This document shows positions 32,952 to 41,626 of a stretch of 64,000 nt of DNA, piece by piece (position 1 is the stretch's first letter; each line of letters starts with the position of its first letter). Where the stretch lies: the NCBI RefSeq assembly GCF_000428945.1, contig NZ_AUAX01000039.1, forward strand, positions 1 through 64,000, written 5' to 3'. Origin of the DNA: Hamadaea tsunoensis DSM 44101. Lineage in GTDB: Bacteria; Actinomycetota; Actinomycetes; Mycobacteriales; Micromonosporaceae. The position numbers were made by a program, and so were the translations under genes. The notes beneath the pieces were generated by a model. It did no database searches. It saw nothing but the letters and a program-made list of their open reading frames with translations, and was not told the origin of the DNA.

Positions 32952-34952
32952 ATGCGTACCCGCATCCGGGTCGCCGGCGCGCTGGCCGCGACCGTCCTGG
33001 CCGTCCCGCTGGCGCTCGCGCCGTCCGGGCCGGCCCTGGCCGTCGGGCCCGACCCGCTCCCCGTCACGGTCACCAACAGCACCGGCCGCGGCGACGCCGT
33101 CTACCTGTACGTGATCGGCGTACAGCTGTCCAGCGGCCGGCTCGGCTACGTCAACTCCGCCGGCGCCTTCACGGCGTGGAGCGGCGGCCAGCTCCCGCCG
33201 TCGCCCGCGCCCGACGTGTCGATCGGCGGCCCCGGCAACGGCGGCAGCACCACGATCCGCTTCCCGCGCGGCTTCTCCGGCCGCGTCTACTTCTCGCTCG
33301 GCCAGAAGCTCCAGTTCTTCCTGACCCCGGACGGGCTGGTGCAGCCCGCGCCCTGGGCGGCCGGCGACGCCAACCAGAACATCCTGTTCGACTGGAGCGA
33401 GTTCACCTACAACGACGCGGGGCTGTGGCTCAACAGCTCCCAGGTGGACATGTTCGCGGTGCCCCACGTGGTCACCGTGACCAACAGCGCGGGCGCGACG
33501 AAGCGCTCCGGCGAACTGGTCGCGAACGGCCGGGATGCCGTGATCAACGGGATCCGCGGCCAGTCCGGCTGGGCGAACACGGTCTACTCCCGGTCGGACG
33601 GCACGGTCCTGCGCGTCCTGGCGCCGGGCAAGGCGGCCGGGGCGGGCCTGTTCAGCTCGACCTACTACGACGGCTACATCAACTCGGCGTGGAGCGCGTA
33701 CGCGTCGAAGACCCTGACCGTGGTGCCGTTCTCGGACCAGCCCAACACCAAGTACTTCGGGCGTACGAGCGGGACGGTCATGAACTTCACCAACTCGTCC
33801 GGCGCCCAGGTCGCCTCGTTCAACCGGCCGTCCAGCGCCGACGTGTGGGGCTGCGCGGGCAACCTCAACGCGCCCAACGACCAGGTCGTGGGGCCGATCG
33901 CGCGTACGCTGTGCGCGGCGCTCACCCGCGGCACCCTCGGCACGGTCGACACCCAGCCGAGCACCAACGCCGCGCAGTTCTACACCAACAGCCCCGCCGA
34001 CCAGTACGCGAAGATCATCCACGCGAACATGTTGGACGGCAAGGCGTACGCGTTCCCGTTCGACGACGTCGGCAACTTCGAGTCGCTCGTGAACGACGGC
34101 GATCCGCGCTCGGCAAGCATCATCCTGAGCCCGTTCACCGGGGGCGGCGGCGGTGGCACCGGTGGCGGCACGATTCCGGCGACAGCCGGCACGATCACCG
34201 GTCCCGGCGGCAAGTGCGTCGACATCGCCGGCGACGACACCGGCGGCAACGGCACGGCGGCGCAGCTCTGGGACTGCCAGGCGACCGCGGTCGACCAGCA
34301 CTGGACGCACAACGCCGACAACTCGCTGTCGACGCTGGGCCGCTGCCTGGACGTCAACGGCAACGGTACGGCGAACGGCACCCAGGTCGAGCTGTGGGAC
34401 TGCAACGGGGTCGGCGGTCAGAAGTGGGTGCAGCAGGCCGACGGCTCGCTGCGCAACCCGCAGTCCGGGCGGTGCCTGGACTCGCCCAGCGGCAGCACGG
34501 CGAACGGCGCCCGGCTGCAGATCTGGGACTGCAACGGCTCGGCCGCGCAGAAGTTCTCGGCCAACGGCGGCGGCCCGATCCTCGGCCCCGGCGGCAAGTG
34601 CGTGGACGTCGCGGCCGACGACACCGGCGGCAACAACGCGGCGGTCCAGCTCTGGGACTGCCAGGCGGGCGCCGTCGACCAGCACTGGTTCCACCAGTCC
34701 AACAACTCCCTGCGTACGCTGGGCCGCTGCCTCGACATCGTGGCGGGCGGAACGGCCAACGGCACGCAGGTGCAGCTGTACGACTGCAACGGCACCGGTG
34801 CACAGACCTGGCAGCAGCAGGCGAACGGTTCGCTTCTGAACCCGCAGTCGGGCCGCTGCCTGGATTCCCCGAGCGGCAGCACGGCGAACGGGACGCGGCT
34901 GCAGATCTGGGACTGCAACGGGAGCGGGGCGCAGAAGTTCGCCCTCTCCTGA
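32952..34952 (+). CDS. Secreted GH64 endo-beta-1,3-glucanase with two ricin-type CBM13 domains
   Basis: 666 residues. The signal peptide ends near residue 30. The GH64 thaumatin-like catalytic domain spans about 36-400. WSEFTYND (Glu150) and SSQVDMFAVP (Asp166) keep the 16-residue spacing of the catalytic pair known in laminaripentaose-producing glucanases. Two tandem ricin-B-like domains follow (about 410-537 and 540-666), each with QLWDCQ and RLQIWDCNGS motifs. It should cut fungal or algal beta-1,3-glucan and bind it by the lectin domains. Two palindromic operators lie 110-165 bp upstream, and a terminator follows. Confidence 0.92.
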   Translation: MRTRIRVAGALAATVLAVPLALAPSGPALAVGPDPLPVTVTNSTGRGDAVYLYVIGVQLSSGRLGYVNSAGAFTAWSGGQLPPSPAPDVSIGGPGNGGSTTIRFPRGFSGRVYFSLGQKLQFFLTPDGLVQPAPWAAGDANQNILFDWSEFTYNDAGLWLNSSQVDMFAVPHVVTVTNSAGATKRSGELVANGRDAVINGIRGQSGWANTVYSRSDGTVLRVLAPGKAAGAGLFSSTYYDGYINSAWSAYASKTLTVVPFSDQPNTKYFGRTSGTVMNFTNSSGAQVASFNRPSSADVWGCAGNLNAPNDQVVGPIARTLCAALTRGTLGTVDTQPSTNAAQFYTNSPADQYAKIIHANMLDGKAYAFPFDDVGNFESLVNDGDPRSASIILSPFTGGGGGGTGGGTIPATAGTITGPGGKCVDIAGDDTGGNGTAAQLWDCQATAVDQHWTHNADNSLSTLGRCLDVNGNGTANGTQVELWDCNGVGGQKWVQQADGSLRNPQSGRCLDSPSGSTANGARLQIWDCNGSAAQKFSANGGGPILGPGGKCVDVAADDTGGNNAAVQLWDCQAGAVDQHWFHQSNNSLRTLGRCLDIVAGGTANGTQVQLYDCNGTGAQTWQQQANGSLLNPQSGRCLDSPSGSTANGTRLQIWDCNGSGAQKFALS

Positions 34953-34958
34953 GCGACG

Positions 34959-34990
34959 GGGGCTGGGCCGGCCCTGGCCAGCCCAGCCCC
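34959..34990. terminator. Terminator between GH64 and the methyltransferase gene
   Basis: The perfect stem GGGGCTGGGC/GCCCAGCCCC (arms 34959-34968 and 34981-34990) is followed by CTTTCTCC on the plus strand. It lies between convergent genes and may serve both. Confidence 0.75.
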
Positions 34991-35013
34991 TTTCTCCGCC
35001 GTGCTCGGGTCGC

Positions 35014-36528
35014 TCAGCTGTTCCTGGGCCTGCGGGCGATGAACAGCAGGTGCGTCTCCGGCCAGTCGACCGCTTCGCCGTCCGGCGTACGCAGGGAGGC
35101 GACGGGCGCGATGCGGTTGGCGACGATCCAGTCGTTGCGGCTGGGCGCGGAGGCGGCGTCGATCTCGAAGCCCGCCTCGGCCAGCAGCGCGATCCAGTCC
35201 GCGAATTCCAGGCCGCAGAACTGCTCCCGGGTCTCCGACAGCCAGTTGTCGGTGTAATCCTTGCGGGTCAGGAAGTCCATCGCCGCCCCCAGCGACAGCT
35301 GCACGTCCCGGGGATCCGCCGCCGCCTCGTACGCGACCTCGAACGCGAAGTCGACGGCGTACTGGTCGAACCGGGCGCGCGTCGACAACCCCCGCACGTA
35401 CGCCGCGACCTCCGCCGACGACAGCGAAGCGAGATCGGGCCGGGGCTTCGCCGGATTGTCTCCGTCGTCAGTGGACAGACGCAGCACGACCGGCCGATCC
35501 TTGCCCGTCGGCCCGCAGACGTCGCTGTTGATCCAGACACCCCCGGGCACGGTGTGCTCGTAGATCGCCCGGGCGAACGCGAGCAGGGACTCCCGCCGGT
35601 TGCCGTACGACCAGATCTCGTGGGTCAGCGAGAACGTCATCGTCGTGTCGATCGACCGCGGCTGCAGGACGGCGCCGCCGAGCACGTTGCGGTGGTAGAA
35701 GAACACGTTCGGATTCCGGTACGCGCCCTGCGCCTTCTTGTGCCGGCACTCCTCGTACAGGTGGCGGGCGACCTCGACGCCGATCAGGTCGCTCTCGTGC
35801 AACGTGTCGTCCCGGTCGGCCTGCTCCAGTACGGCACCCGCACCGCAACCGATGTCGACGATGCGGCCGGGGCGGACGTGCGGGCGTACGAGCTGCCACT
35901 TGCGGGCCGCCCCGTCGGCGAACGCGTCGATGTACGTCCGGTAGTCCCGGGTCGCCGTCAGACCGCCCTCGTCGCCGACGACCGGATCGTTGACGACCGT
36001 CCGGACGAGATCGGCGAGCTGGTAGCGCGCGTACACGTCGATGGTGGCGGGGTGAGCCAGCTCCTGCCACGTCGGATCGCCGGACGCCAGCCTCAGCAGG
36101 ACGTCCCAGGGGCGCTCGGGCTCCGGCCGGTGGGCGGGATCCGCCTCGACCCAGGCGATGTCGAAACCCAGCCGTTCATAGAGCGCCGACACGGCCGGGG
36201 TCGAGCACGCGACGATCGTGTCGTCGGGGGAAAGGTGCAGGCCCGCGTACACGTCGATGTTCTTGAGGGTGACCTCGGCGAACCGTTCGGTGGGCGCGGC
36301 GTCGAAGATCGGCACGACCAGCGAGCGCAAGCCGGCGAGCAGGGAGAACCGCTCGATCGCGGCCTCGCGCCGGTGGAACGGGACGGGGTTGCGCCTGGTG
36401 TTCTCGTGGTTCGCGGAGGTGACGGCCCAGACGATCGTGGTGCCGTCGGCTTCGGCGAGGCCGCGCAGATACGTTTCCTGGAACCTGGTCAGCAGGTGGT
36501 GGCGGCCGGGAAACAGTACATACGTCAC
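35014..36528 (-). CDS. Nucleotidyltransferase-like / SAM-methyltransferase fusion
   Basis: 504 residues. Residues 1-170 begin TYVLFPGRHHLLTRFQETYL, which looks like a diverged HIGH-superfamily nucleotidyltransferase (GRxxxxHxxH position), with later IVACSTPAVSALYERLG. Residues about 200-500 are a class I methyltransferase: motif I is IVDIGCGAGAVLEQ (near 222), followed by IGVEVARHLYEEC and NVFFYHRNVLGG. The two activities may act in sequence on one small molecule. GTG at 36528 is preceded by AGGAGGTG. The neighbours are a repeat block and GH64, so pathway context is lacking. Confidence 0.7.
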   Translation of the reverse strand: MTYVLFPGRHHLLTRFQETYLRGLAEADGTTIVWAVTSANHENTRRNPVPFHRREAAIERFSLLAGLRSLVVPIFDAAPTERFAEVTLKNIDVYAGLHLSPDDTIVACSTPAVSALYERLGFDIAWVEADPAHRPEPERPWDVLLRLASGDPTWQELAHPATIDVYARYQLADLVRTVVNDPVVGDEGGLTATRDYRTYIDAFADGAARKWQLVRPHVRPGRIVDIGCGAGAVLEQADRDDTLHESDLIGVEVARHLYEECRHKKAQGAYRNPNVFFYHRNVLGGAVLQPRSIDTTMTFSLTHEIWSYGNRRESLLAFARAIYEHTVPGGVWINSDVCGPTGKDRPVVLRLSTDDGDNPAKPRPDLASLSSAEVAAYVRGLSTRARFDQYAVDFAFEVAYEAAADPRDVQLSLGAAMDFLTRKDYTDNWLSETREQFCGLEFADWIALLAEAGFEIDAASAPSRNDWIVANRIAPVASLRTPDGEAVDWPETHLLFIARRPRNS

Positions 36529-36959
36529 AAGAGCACCTCCTGAGCAGGGAATACTTGCGCCGCGAATAGTAACGGGAGCAGGTGGGCGACGACGATTTCC
36601 GAGGCCTGCTTCGGATCCGTGTTGTCGGCGGAGTGGCCGGCGGTGATCGAGTACCCGGAATCTGTAGAAGTGGATCTCCATTGCTTGATCAAGAGCCGGG
36701 GATCTGCAAAAACGGGCCGCTTTTGACAGCATCCGGGTACTTGATCAAGCTTTCGCGCCTTGATCAAGCCGACGGCCCTGCGGCCGGTGATCGTTTACCG
36801 CTATCACGGCACTTCCGGCGCTCCCGGCGTGATCAAATACCGTCAATACTGCAGGAAAGCGCTCTCTTGCCGGAATAGCGGTATTTGATCAAGGGGATCG
36901 GCATCGCAGTGCCGTAATAGCGGTATTCGATCACGATCTTCCTTTCCGAACCGGAACCG
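36529..36959. repeat. Second block of nested GATC-bearing palindromes
   Basis: There is no gene. An outer inverted repeat pairs 36787-36811 (GATCGTTTACCGCTATCACG) with 36911-36935 (TGCCGTAATAGCGGTATTCG). An inner one pairs TGATCAAATACCG (36830) with CGGTATTTGATCA (about 36880-36892) around a loop with AGCGCTCT. To the left, TGATCGAGTACCCGGA (about 36643) pairs with TCCGGGTACTTGATCA (about 36735), and CTTGATCAAG recurs. Arms and loop resemble those at 4253-4320. Confidence 0.75.
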
Positions 36960-38369
36960 CTACTGGACGGCCGAGTTCGCCGCGAGGAGGGTCGAGTACC
37001 AGGAGGACCACGGGTTGTTCGTCGCGGGGTAGTTCTCGATCGGCGTCGTGGCCAGGCTCGCGTCGTCGAAGTCCCAGCCGCGGACGATCTTTCCGGCCGC
37101 CCGCGACGACGTGATGAACGACTTGTTCGTCGCCACCGCCGCGTAGAACAAGGCACCTTCCTGGAGCAACGCCGAATCCCCGGCCTGGTACTCGTCGAAC
37201 GCGATCTGCTGGTAGCTGATCCGCGTGGCCCCGACCCGATCAGTCGCCGCGCGCAGATACCCGTCCGACCCGACGGAGACGGTCACCCGGCCGACGCTGC
37301 TGGCCGAGGAAGTCGTGGCGTATCGGGCGTCGGACGTCTTGGCGTGCGTACCGGTGTTCCAGGTGACCGTCCCGGCCGACGCGTTCAGGGTGCCGTCCCA
37401 GAACCAGTTCTGGGAGTTCGACTGGCTGCGGTGGATCTCCCGGACGGCGGTGGACCCCGGGCCGACGAAGGCGATGGAGGGCAGGACGCCGCTGTCGTAC
37501 TGGTGCGACGCCGACCAGGCGATGTCGCCGTCCGCGGTGATCTGGCCGACGTGGTACCAGAGGGTGCTCGCGCTCTGCGACTTGTGCACCTCGACGAGGT
37601 ATCCGTTGTCGTTCAAGGCGATCGCCGGGGTGGTGCCGGAGTCGTACCGGCCGTGGCGCAGCCAGGTGACGCGTCCGTCGGCGCCGTACGCGCCGCTCCA
37701 GTACCAGAGGGTTCCGGATCCGGAGTCGTGCACCTCGACGACCTGGCCCCGGGCGTTGATCGCCACCGCGGGGTTCGCTCCCGTGTCGGCCTTGTACGCG
37801 GATCGCGTACCCGCGTCGCCGGACAGCAGGGTCAGGACGCGGCCGCGCAGCGACCCGATCGTGCCGAGGGTGCCCGGGACGTCCTTGGCCAGCAGGAGCT
37901 GCGCGCCGAAGGCGTCCGACAGTTCCTGGTTGACGGCGGCCAGGTTGCCGGCGGCGTACGAGGTGTTGTCGGTGAGGTCGTCTTTGAGGTCCAGCATCAC
38001 GAGCAGGGGTGCGTGGTCGGGGTGCCCGGCCGACCAGGCGGCCACCGTCTGCAGCCAGGCCCGGAGGTTGTTCGTCGACGGGTTGCCGGTGTGGTCGACC
38101 TTGTCGCCCGGCGCGTCGTGGCCGACGGCGTAGTCCAGTGTGGACGCGTACCCGTTGTCGTGTATGTCGAATTCGAGGAAGCGTACGCCGTTGTCGAGCT
38201 GGTAGGTGATGGAACCTTTGGCGCCGTCGACGTTGCCGGAGTAGCTGTTGTGGGTGGCGCGGAAGACGGCCGAGGCGAACGGCAGGTCGTCGCCCGGCAG
38301 GGCGGCGGCCGCGGGGGTGGGGGCGGCCAGCAGCAGGGCCGCGGCGAGCGCGGCGGCGAGGGTTCTCAC
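36960..38369 (-). CDS. Secreted PI-PLC-like phosphodiesterase with an inserted repeat domain
   Basis: 469 residues. The signal peptide is 1-23. The PLC-like TIM barrel starts with FRATHNSYSG and has LEFDIHDNG and VGHDAPGD (two candidate catalytic His), then PLLVMLDLKDD; it resumes at about 365 with ISYQQIAFDEYQAGD and ends GWDFDD. Between about 200 and 360 lies an insertion of three repeats of about 48 residues (QVVEVHDSGSGTLWYW, YLVEVHKSQSASTLWYH, AVREIHRSQSNSQNWFW) that look like propeller blades. It probably hydrolyses a phosphoinositide or related phosphodiester outside the cell. It starts with GTG. Confidence 0.78.
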   Translation of the reverse strand: MRTLAAALAAALLLAAPTPAAAALPGDDLPFASAVFRATHNSYSGNVDGAKGSITYQLDNGVRFLEFDIHDNGYASTLDYAVGHDAPGDKVDHTGNPSTNNLRAWLQTVAAWSAGHPDHAPLLVMLDLKDDLTDNTSYAAGNLAAVNQELSDAFGAQLLLAKDVPGTLGTIGSLRGRVLTLLSGDAGTRSAYKADTGANPAVAINARGQVVEVHDSGSGTLWYWSGAYGADGRVTWLRHGRYDSGTTPAIALNDNGYLVEVHKSQSASTLWYHVGQITADGDIAWSASHQYDSGVLPSIAFVGPGSTAVREIHRSQSNSQNWFWDGTLNASAGTVTWNTGTHAKTSDARYATTSSASSVGRVTVSVGSDGYLRAATDRVGATRISYQQIAFDEYQAGDSALLQEGALFYAAVATNKSFITSSRAAGKIVRGWDFDDASLATTPIENYPATNNPWSSWYSTLLAANSAVQ

Positions 38370-38432
38370 AAACCCCGGACGGTACGCCGTGACGGTGAAG
38401 GAAATCTATATCGAGGATGAGCGCTTGCCGAC

Positions 38433-40550
38433 ATGCCGGATGATGGGCGGGTGGCCGACACCGACCTGATGCGCGTGAGCGACTGGGTCGCGGACCGGTA
38501 CGCGCCGGTCGGCCGCTGGCTGGAGCGGACCGAGGAGCGGCTGGACCGCACGGCCGCCGGTTCCGTACGCGAATGGGTGCGCCCGATGGCCGCGACGGTC
38601 GCGGCCGCGGTGCTGCTCGTCGTGGTCCTGCATCTCATGGTGGCGGCGCTGTTCACGGGCGGCCCGGTGGCGCGGGCGGCCGGGGCCGGGCTGTTCGCGG
38701 TCGTGGCGCTGGGGCTGCAGGTCGTCGTCATCCGCAACGTGCTGATCTCGATCGCCGAGCCCAGCCGCCGGCGCTACCTGCTCATCGCCTCGCTCGCGGC
38801 GGTGTCCGCCCTGCTCACGAGCGTCGGCGCGTTCGCGGCAGCGACCGCGGCCGTGCGGTCGCAGCCGCTCTGGCCGGCCGAGCGCGGGTTCCTGTGGCAG
38901 CTCGCGGACGCCGTTCCGCTGCTCGGGATTCCGGGCCGGGTCGGCTGGACCGAACCGCCGCTGCCGAACGGGTTCGGCTGGCGGCTCACCCTGCTGGCGT
39001 TCAAAATCATCGTCATCGTGCCGTTGCTGCGCCTGGTCGTCGCCCTGTACGAACTGGCCGAGGCGCAGCGCGGCGAGCCGCGGTCGCGGACGCGTACGTG
39101 GCGGCTGGGGGCGCTGCAGATCGAGGACGCGGGGGTCCTTTCCTCCTCCGCCGTCGCCGCCGGCTTCCTGTGGGGCGCCTTCGGCCCCGGCACCCCGCTG
39201 TGGCGCCAGGCGGTGCCGATCGGCCCGGCCGGCCCGCTGAGCCTCGTCGTGCTCATGGTCTTCGGCGCCCTGGCCACCCGCGCCTACTGGGGCGCGTTCC
39301 TCGGCACGCTGGAGGTCTTCGCGATCTTCCTCCTCGGCCCGCCGCGCCTGGCCGCCGTCCTCGCCGCGCTCTTCGTCTTCCCCTCCCATTCCCTGGGTAC
39401 GCGTTGGCTGCCGTTCCTCGCGGGCGGCGGGTTCGGCGTACGGCTGGCGGTGTTCGGGCTGGCCTGGTCGGCGCTCTACACCGTGCTCGGTCGCGTGTGG
39501 ATAGTGCCCGGCCTCGCCACGACGGCCATCGCCGCCGGCCTGCTGCTGCTGTTCGCGGGCGGCACCGCGCCGGGCCGGCTCTGGCTGCTCGACCACGTCC
39601 GGGGTACGCCGGGCGGCTTCGCCCTCGGGCCGGGCTTCGCGACGGCCGCGGTCTGGTACGCGCTCGCGTACGTGGCCGGGCTGGTCGGGCGGATGCCGGT
39701 GCTGGCCGGGCAGGCGGGCGGCCCCGGCACCAGGTACGAGCGGGGCTGGCTGGTCCGCCGCCTGCTCGACTACGCCTGCGCCGGTACGCAGATCCTCATC
39801 GCGGCCGCCGGTGCGCTCGTCGCCGTCCAGGGTCCCGGACCCGCCGGCCTGTACGCCCCGGCGGCCGTGGCCGCGCCCGTGGACGCGTGGCGGTGCTTCG
39901 AGTCCGCCGTGTGGAACACCGCCGACATCATTCCCGGCCCGGACATTCCGGCGGTGCTGGGCTGGCGGGCGCCGGCCGGCGTACCCGGGCCGGTGGCGGG
40001 GACGGTCGTGCTGCTGGCGCTGGTGGTCGTCGTGCTGCTCGCGGTGTTCCCGATCGCGCGCTCGGTCTTCGGCTGGGCCCGGTGGAAGGCCGGATCCGTG
40101 GCGGAGTCGCCGGGCCTCGCAACGCCCGAACTGCTGATCGGCCGGCTGCGGGCCGTGCAGGAGTTCGTCGCGGCGACACCGGAACCGGCCCGGCGCGGCG
40201 TACGCCTGCCGGAGTCGACACGGCTGGCCGAGACCCGCCACGAGCTGCGCCAGGCGGAGGAGACGCTGACCCGGCTGCAGGACGTCTGGGGCGTCGACAC
40301 TCCCATGCACCGCTACGCCTGGTGGGCGTACGAGTGGACGCGGCGGGCGTACTGGGCGACCATCCACGGCAGCCGGACGCGGTTCGAGCTGCCGAAGGCC
40401 GAGGAAGCGCTCACGGAGCTCGACTTCTACGCGCTGCGGTGGCGTACCGCGCTGCGGGCCGTCAGCGAGGAAGGCGATCCGGTCGCGGTGTCGCCGAGCC
40501 GGCCGCCGGGGCAGCGCCCGCCCGGCGACGCCGTCGAGCCCGTCAGCTGA
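38433..40550 (+). CDS. Large polytopic membrane protein of unknown function
   Basis: 705 residues. About eleven membrane helices lie between residues 50 and 555. They are preceded by a short cytoplasmic head (RVSDWVADRYAPVGRWLERT) and followed by a 140-residue cytoplasmic helical tail with ETRHELRQAEETLTRLQDVW and YAWWAYEWTRRAYWATIHGS. I do not recognise the family. GTG 38451 is an alternative start. It is divergent from the PLC-like gene and ends 8 bp inside the convergent ECF41 sigma gene. No transport or enzyme motif is evident. Confidence 0.75.
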   Translation: MPDDGRVADTDLMRVSDWVADRYAPVGRWLERTEERLDRTAAGSVREWVRPMAATVAAAVLLVVVLHLMVAALFTGGPVARAAGAGLFAVVALGLQVVVIRNVLISIAEPSRRRYLLIASLAAVSALLTSVGAFAAATAAVRSQPLWPAERGFLWQLADAVPLLGIPGRVGWTEPPLPNGFGWRLTLLAFKIIVIVPLLRLVVALYELAEAQRGEPRSRTRTWRLGALQIEDAGVLSSSAVAAGFLWGAFGPGTPLWRQAVPIGPAGPLSLVVLMVFGALATRAYWGAFLGTLEVFAIFLLGPPRLAAVLAALFVFPSHSLGTRWLPFLAGGGFGVRLAVFGLAWSALYTVLGRVWIVPGLATTAIAAGLLLLFAGGTAPGRLWLLDHVRGTPGGFALGPGFATAAVWYALAYVAGLVGRMPVLAGQAGGPGTRYERGWLVRRLLDYACAGTQILIAAAGALVAVQGPGPAGLYAPAAVAAPVDAWRCFESAVWNTADIIPGPDIPAVLGWRAPAGVPGPVAGTVVLLALVVVVLLAVFPIARSVFGWARWKAGSVAESPGLATPELLIGRLRAVQEFVAATPEPARRGVRLPESTRLAETRHELRQAEETLTRLQDVWGVDTPMHRYAWWAYEWTRRAYWATIHGSRTRFELPKAEEALTELDFYALRWRTALRAVSEEGDPVAVSPSRPPGQRPPGDAVEPVS

Positions 40551-41442
40551 CCGGTCCCGCCGTCCAGAGGCGGAGCTTCTCCGGGTTGCGGACCGCCCAC
40601 ATGCGACTGATGAGACCGTCGGCGACCTCGAACGCCATGACCGTCGCGGTCACGCCGTCCACCTGCGCGACGAGTCCGGGCTGCCCGTTGACCGTCGCCT
40701 CCATGATCGTCATGGCCGGCGCGAACTTCAGGATCTCGACGGCGTACCGGGCGATCTGGTCGCGGCCCACGATCGGGCGCGGCAGCGTGTTGACCAGGCC
40801 GCCGCCGTCGGCGACCGCGATCGCGTCCGGGTCGAGCAGGCCGACGAGGGCGGCGATGTCCTTGGCCGCCCAGGCTTCCTTGAAACCGCGCACGATCCCG
40901 GCCCGCTCGGCCGGCGGCGTCGGGGCCGGCTGCCCGGCCCGGATCCGGTGCCGGGCCGACGAGGCGAGCTTGCGGCACGCGGCCGGCGTACGCCCGGTGA
41001 TGTCGGCGATGTCGGTGAAGGGGTAGCCGAAGACGTCGTGCAGGATGAACGCGACCCGCTCGGCGGGCGTCATCGCGTCGAGCACGACGAGGAACGCCAT
41101 GTTGATCGACTCGTCGAGCGTCACGCGGTCGGCCGGGTCGGCGGGACCGGGCCGGGTGATCCAGTCGGTCGACGCGGGCACGGGTTCGGGCACCCATTCG
41201 CCGACGTAGCGCTCCCGGCGTACGCGGGCCGAGCCGAGCTGGTCCAGGCAGACGCGGCCGGCCACCTTCGTCAGCCACGCGCCGGGGGATTCGATGGCGG
41301 CCCGGTGCTCGGGCGTCTGGGCGTACCAGCGGGCGTAGGTCTCCTGCACCACGTCCTCCGCGTCTGCCACCGACCCCAACAGCCGGTACGCCATCCCGAG
41401 CAGCTGCCGGCGCTCGGCCATGACCGCGTCCAGATCCCCCAC
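40543..41442 (-). CDS. ECF41-family RNA polymerase sigma factor (SigJ-like)
   Basis: 299 residues. Sigma region 2 (LGMAYRLLGSVADAEDVVQE) and region 4 (MTPAERVAFILHDVFGYPFT) are followed by a SnoaL-like C-terminal extension (about 185-299). The ECF41 signature motifs are visible: WVPEP near 82, DGGG near 212 and NPEKL near 287. In ECF41 factors the extension replaces an anti-sigma factor and tunes activity. GTG at 41442 has a GGAGA ribosome site; longer starts are unlikely. It is divergent from a small membrane protein, its probable target. Typical ECF41 targets are carboxymuconolactone decarboxylases or oxidoreductases, so this pairing is atypical. Confidence 0.92.
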   Translation of the reverse strand: MGDLDAVMAERRQLLGMAYRLLGSVADAEDVVQETYARWYAQTPEHRAAIESPGAWLTKVAGRVCLDQLGSARVRRERYVGEWVPEPVPASTDWITRPGPADPADRVTLDESINMAFLVVLDAMTPAERVAFILHDVFGYPFTDIADITGRTPAACRKLASSARHRIRAGQPAPTPPAERAGIVRGFKEAWAAKDIAALVGLLDPDAIAVADGGGLVNTLPRPIVGRDQIARYAVEILKFAPAMTIMEATVNGQPGLVAQVDGVTATVMAFEVADGLISRMWAVRNPEKLRLWTAGPVS

Positions 41443-41626
41443 GGCGGTCTCCTTCCTTCGCACCGGCCGACGCCCCGGCTGACCTCCCTGACCGGCAGAG
41501 CCGCCGAAATGTGAGCTGGGTCGCCTCGCCTCACACATCCGCCCACAGTCTCGTCGGACCTGTGAGGCCACAAACATGATCAAGATTACCGGCCGACGAG
41601 CCGTCGTCATCCAGGAGGAATACATC

